From the NCBI RefSeq assembly GCF_014356525.2, contig NC_052505.1:14952135-15016134 (forward strand): a stretch of DNA of 64,000 nt. The letters run 5' to 3'. Position 1 is the first letter of the stretch. The stretch is not shown here. The text below holds more notes on this DNA, generated by a model. That model did no database searches. It saw nothing but the letters and a program-made list of their open reading frames with translations, and was not told the origin of the DNA. The stretch is from Nilaparvata lugens (lineage: Eukaryota > Arthropoda > Insecta > Hemiptera > Delphacidae).

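Overview
This is one stretch of a eukaryotic, almost certainly insect, chromosome. It is AT-rich and dominated by spliceosomal introns that are full of DNA transposons, palindromic MITEs and 5'-truncated LINEs. The repeat families look to me like those of hemipterans such as delphacid planthoppers, but that placement is recollection rather than proof, and no species can be named from the sequence alone.

Only one host gene is visible. It lies on the + strand and runs from a start codon at 5638 off the right edge of the window. I could join 29 exons (5638-5821 to 63957-64000, the last cut by the window) with GT/AG junctions and continuous phase: 5,201 coding bases, 1,733 complete codons, no internal stop. 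It is the orthologue of the axonemal dynein intermediate chain DNAI3 (WDR63; IC140 in green algae), a WD-repeat subunit of the inner-arm dynein I1/f of motile cilia and sperm flagella. Landmarks are the basic N-terminus, the YQSFTD motif before the propeller, the WD signatures VIWDIT, LFWDL and EIWDLL, and the REDG blade. Two parts are unusual: about 500 charged, low-complexity residues (exons 7-15) inserted inside one propeller blade, and a C-terminal coiled-coil/acidic extension of at least 390 residues.

Layout: 1-5637 is upstream DNA with a 994-bp near-identical direct duplication around a rearranged LINE. 5638-26997 holds exons 1-8 (N-terminal region and first blade) with large repeat-filled introns. 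29816-40028 holds exons 9-15 (the inserted region). 41614-51710 holds exons 16-23 (the rest of the propeller). 54584-64000 holds exons 24-29 (the C-terminal extension), with a complete 2.7-kb Tc1/mariner-superfamily element (DD41D, about 550-bp terminal inverted repeats, broken transposase) in the intron before exon 28.

The most interesting theme is repeated damage to and copying of exon edges by mobile DNA. The exon 12 3' edge plus adjoining MITE exists in three places. A tandem duplication carries a decoy exon 6 acceptor. A LINE insertion left the exon 24 acceptor inside its 25-bp target-site duplication. A 140-bp tandem duplication, later hit by an RTE-like LINE, gave exon 26 a second acceptor. 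No CRISPR, operon, rRNA or convincing host tRNA gene is present.
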